From: Coriobacteriaceae bacterium
Lineage (GTDB): Bacteria; Actinomycetota; Coriobacteriia; Coriobacteriales; Coriobacteriaceae
Assembly (NCBI GenBank): GCA_902362275.1
Contig: CABIWB010000001.1
Coordinates: 256,938 to 320,937, forward strand
Length of the DNA stretch: 64,000 nt
Direction of reading: 5' to 3'
Below are positions 63,834 through 64,000 of this stretch, piece by piece. The position numbers and the translations under genes are program-made. The notes under the pieces are model-generated. The model was not told where the DNA came from. It saw nothing but the letters and a program-made list of their open reading frames with translations, and ran no database searches. Position 1 is the first letter of the stretch; each line of letters opens with the position of its first letter.

Positions 63834-64000
63834 ATCGGCAACAAACAAATTAGGCCCGCACCAAGTAAGGGCTTTCTCCGGGAAACGGGCCCAGACCAGC
63901 AAAGTGCAATTCAGCCCCCAAGCACGGCGCTGCTGCACCCAAGTAAAACGCAGCGACTCCTTAGTTATCGCAGGCCGGGCACAGGGTTGCTCTCCAAATC
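63834..64000. other. Window end without a supported gene
   Basis: No complete gene is seen. The minus strand reads a short open frame from 64000 to a TAA at 63965 (DLESNPVPGLR), which may be the end of a gene lying outside the window. CCCGTTTCCCGGAG-type short pairings occur near 63875. Confidence 0.3.

Noticed and set aside
63965..64000. C-terminus of a minus-strand gene
   Set aside because: Only 11 codons are in the window; not enough to support a coding call.

Overview
The window looks like chromosome of a high-GC Gram-positive anaerobe of the Coriobacteriia, most likely Collinsella. This is an inference from the long ribosomal-protein/secY/adk/map/infA/rpoA/rplQ/truA block, the paired short transketolase subunits, the GC-rich codon use and the selenium-molybdenum hydroxylase accessory genes. 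No rRNA, tRNA or CRISPR array was found.

Layout. (1) 15-320: rplX (L24), closed by a strong terminator. (2) 778-8443: an oxidoreductase/DeoR pair, a pseudouridine synthase, a U32 protein, a YheO-type regulator and a nucleobase permease. (3) 8.5-25.7 kb: an accessory and defence region. It holds a duplicated small hydrophobic toxin with antisense RNA, an ATPase with a nuclease-like tail, a DEDDh exonuclease, a complete type I restriction-modification system, a DUF262/DUF1524 nuclease, an AbiE-type toxin-antitoxin pair and a DUF4143 ATPase. (4) 25.8-31.2 kb: a membrane protein, a second YheO-type regulator and the mocA-like/yqeC/yqeB/xdhC maturation genes, with a fragment resembling the carbamoyltransferase YgeW. 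(5) 31.4-41.2 kb: the spc and alpha ribosomal operons resume at rplE and run to rplQ. (6) 41.2-64 kb: housekeeping genes (truA, argR, PBP1, U32, tyrS, adenine deaminase, HAD phosphatases, citrate synthase, rpmE, secA, prfB, yitT, transketolase).

Three points stand out. The normally contiguous rplX-rplE junction is split by about 31 kb; rplX has its own terminator, and rplE has its own candidate promoter and a strongly folded leader. The type I restriction system carries a second, oppositely oriented specificity gene lacking its 5' end, a tyrosine recombinase between the two, and two nested pairs of perfect inverted repeats (54 and 149 bp). This geometry predicts four interchangeable HsdS proteins. 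A 44-residue hydrophobic peptide gene faces a promoter-driven, terminator-ended antisense RNA, and a second copy keeps the RNA but has lost the start of the peptide gene.

A purine theme links separate parts: nucleobase permease, two YheO-type regulators, selenium-dependent hydroxylase maturation genes, the YgeW-like fragment and adenine deaminase. The hydroxylase itself is not in the window.
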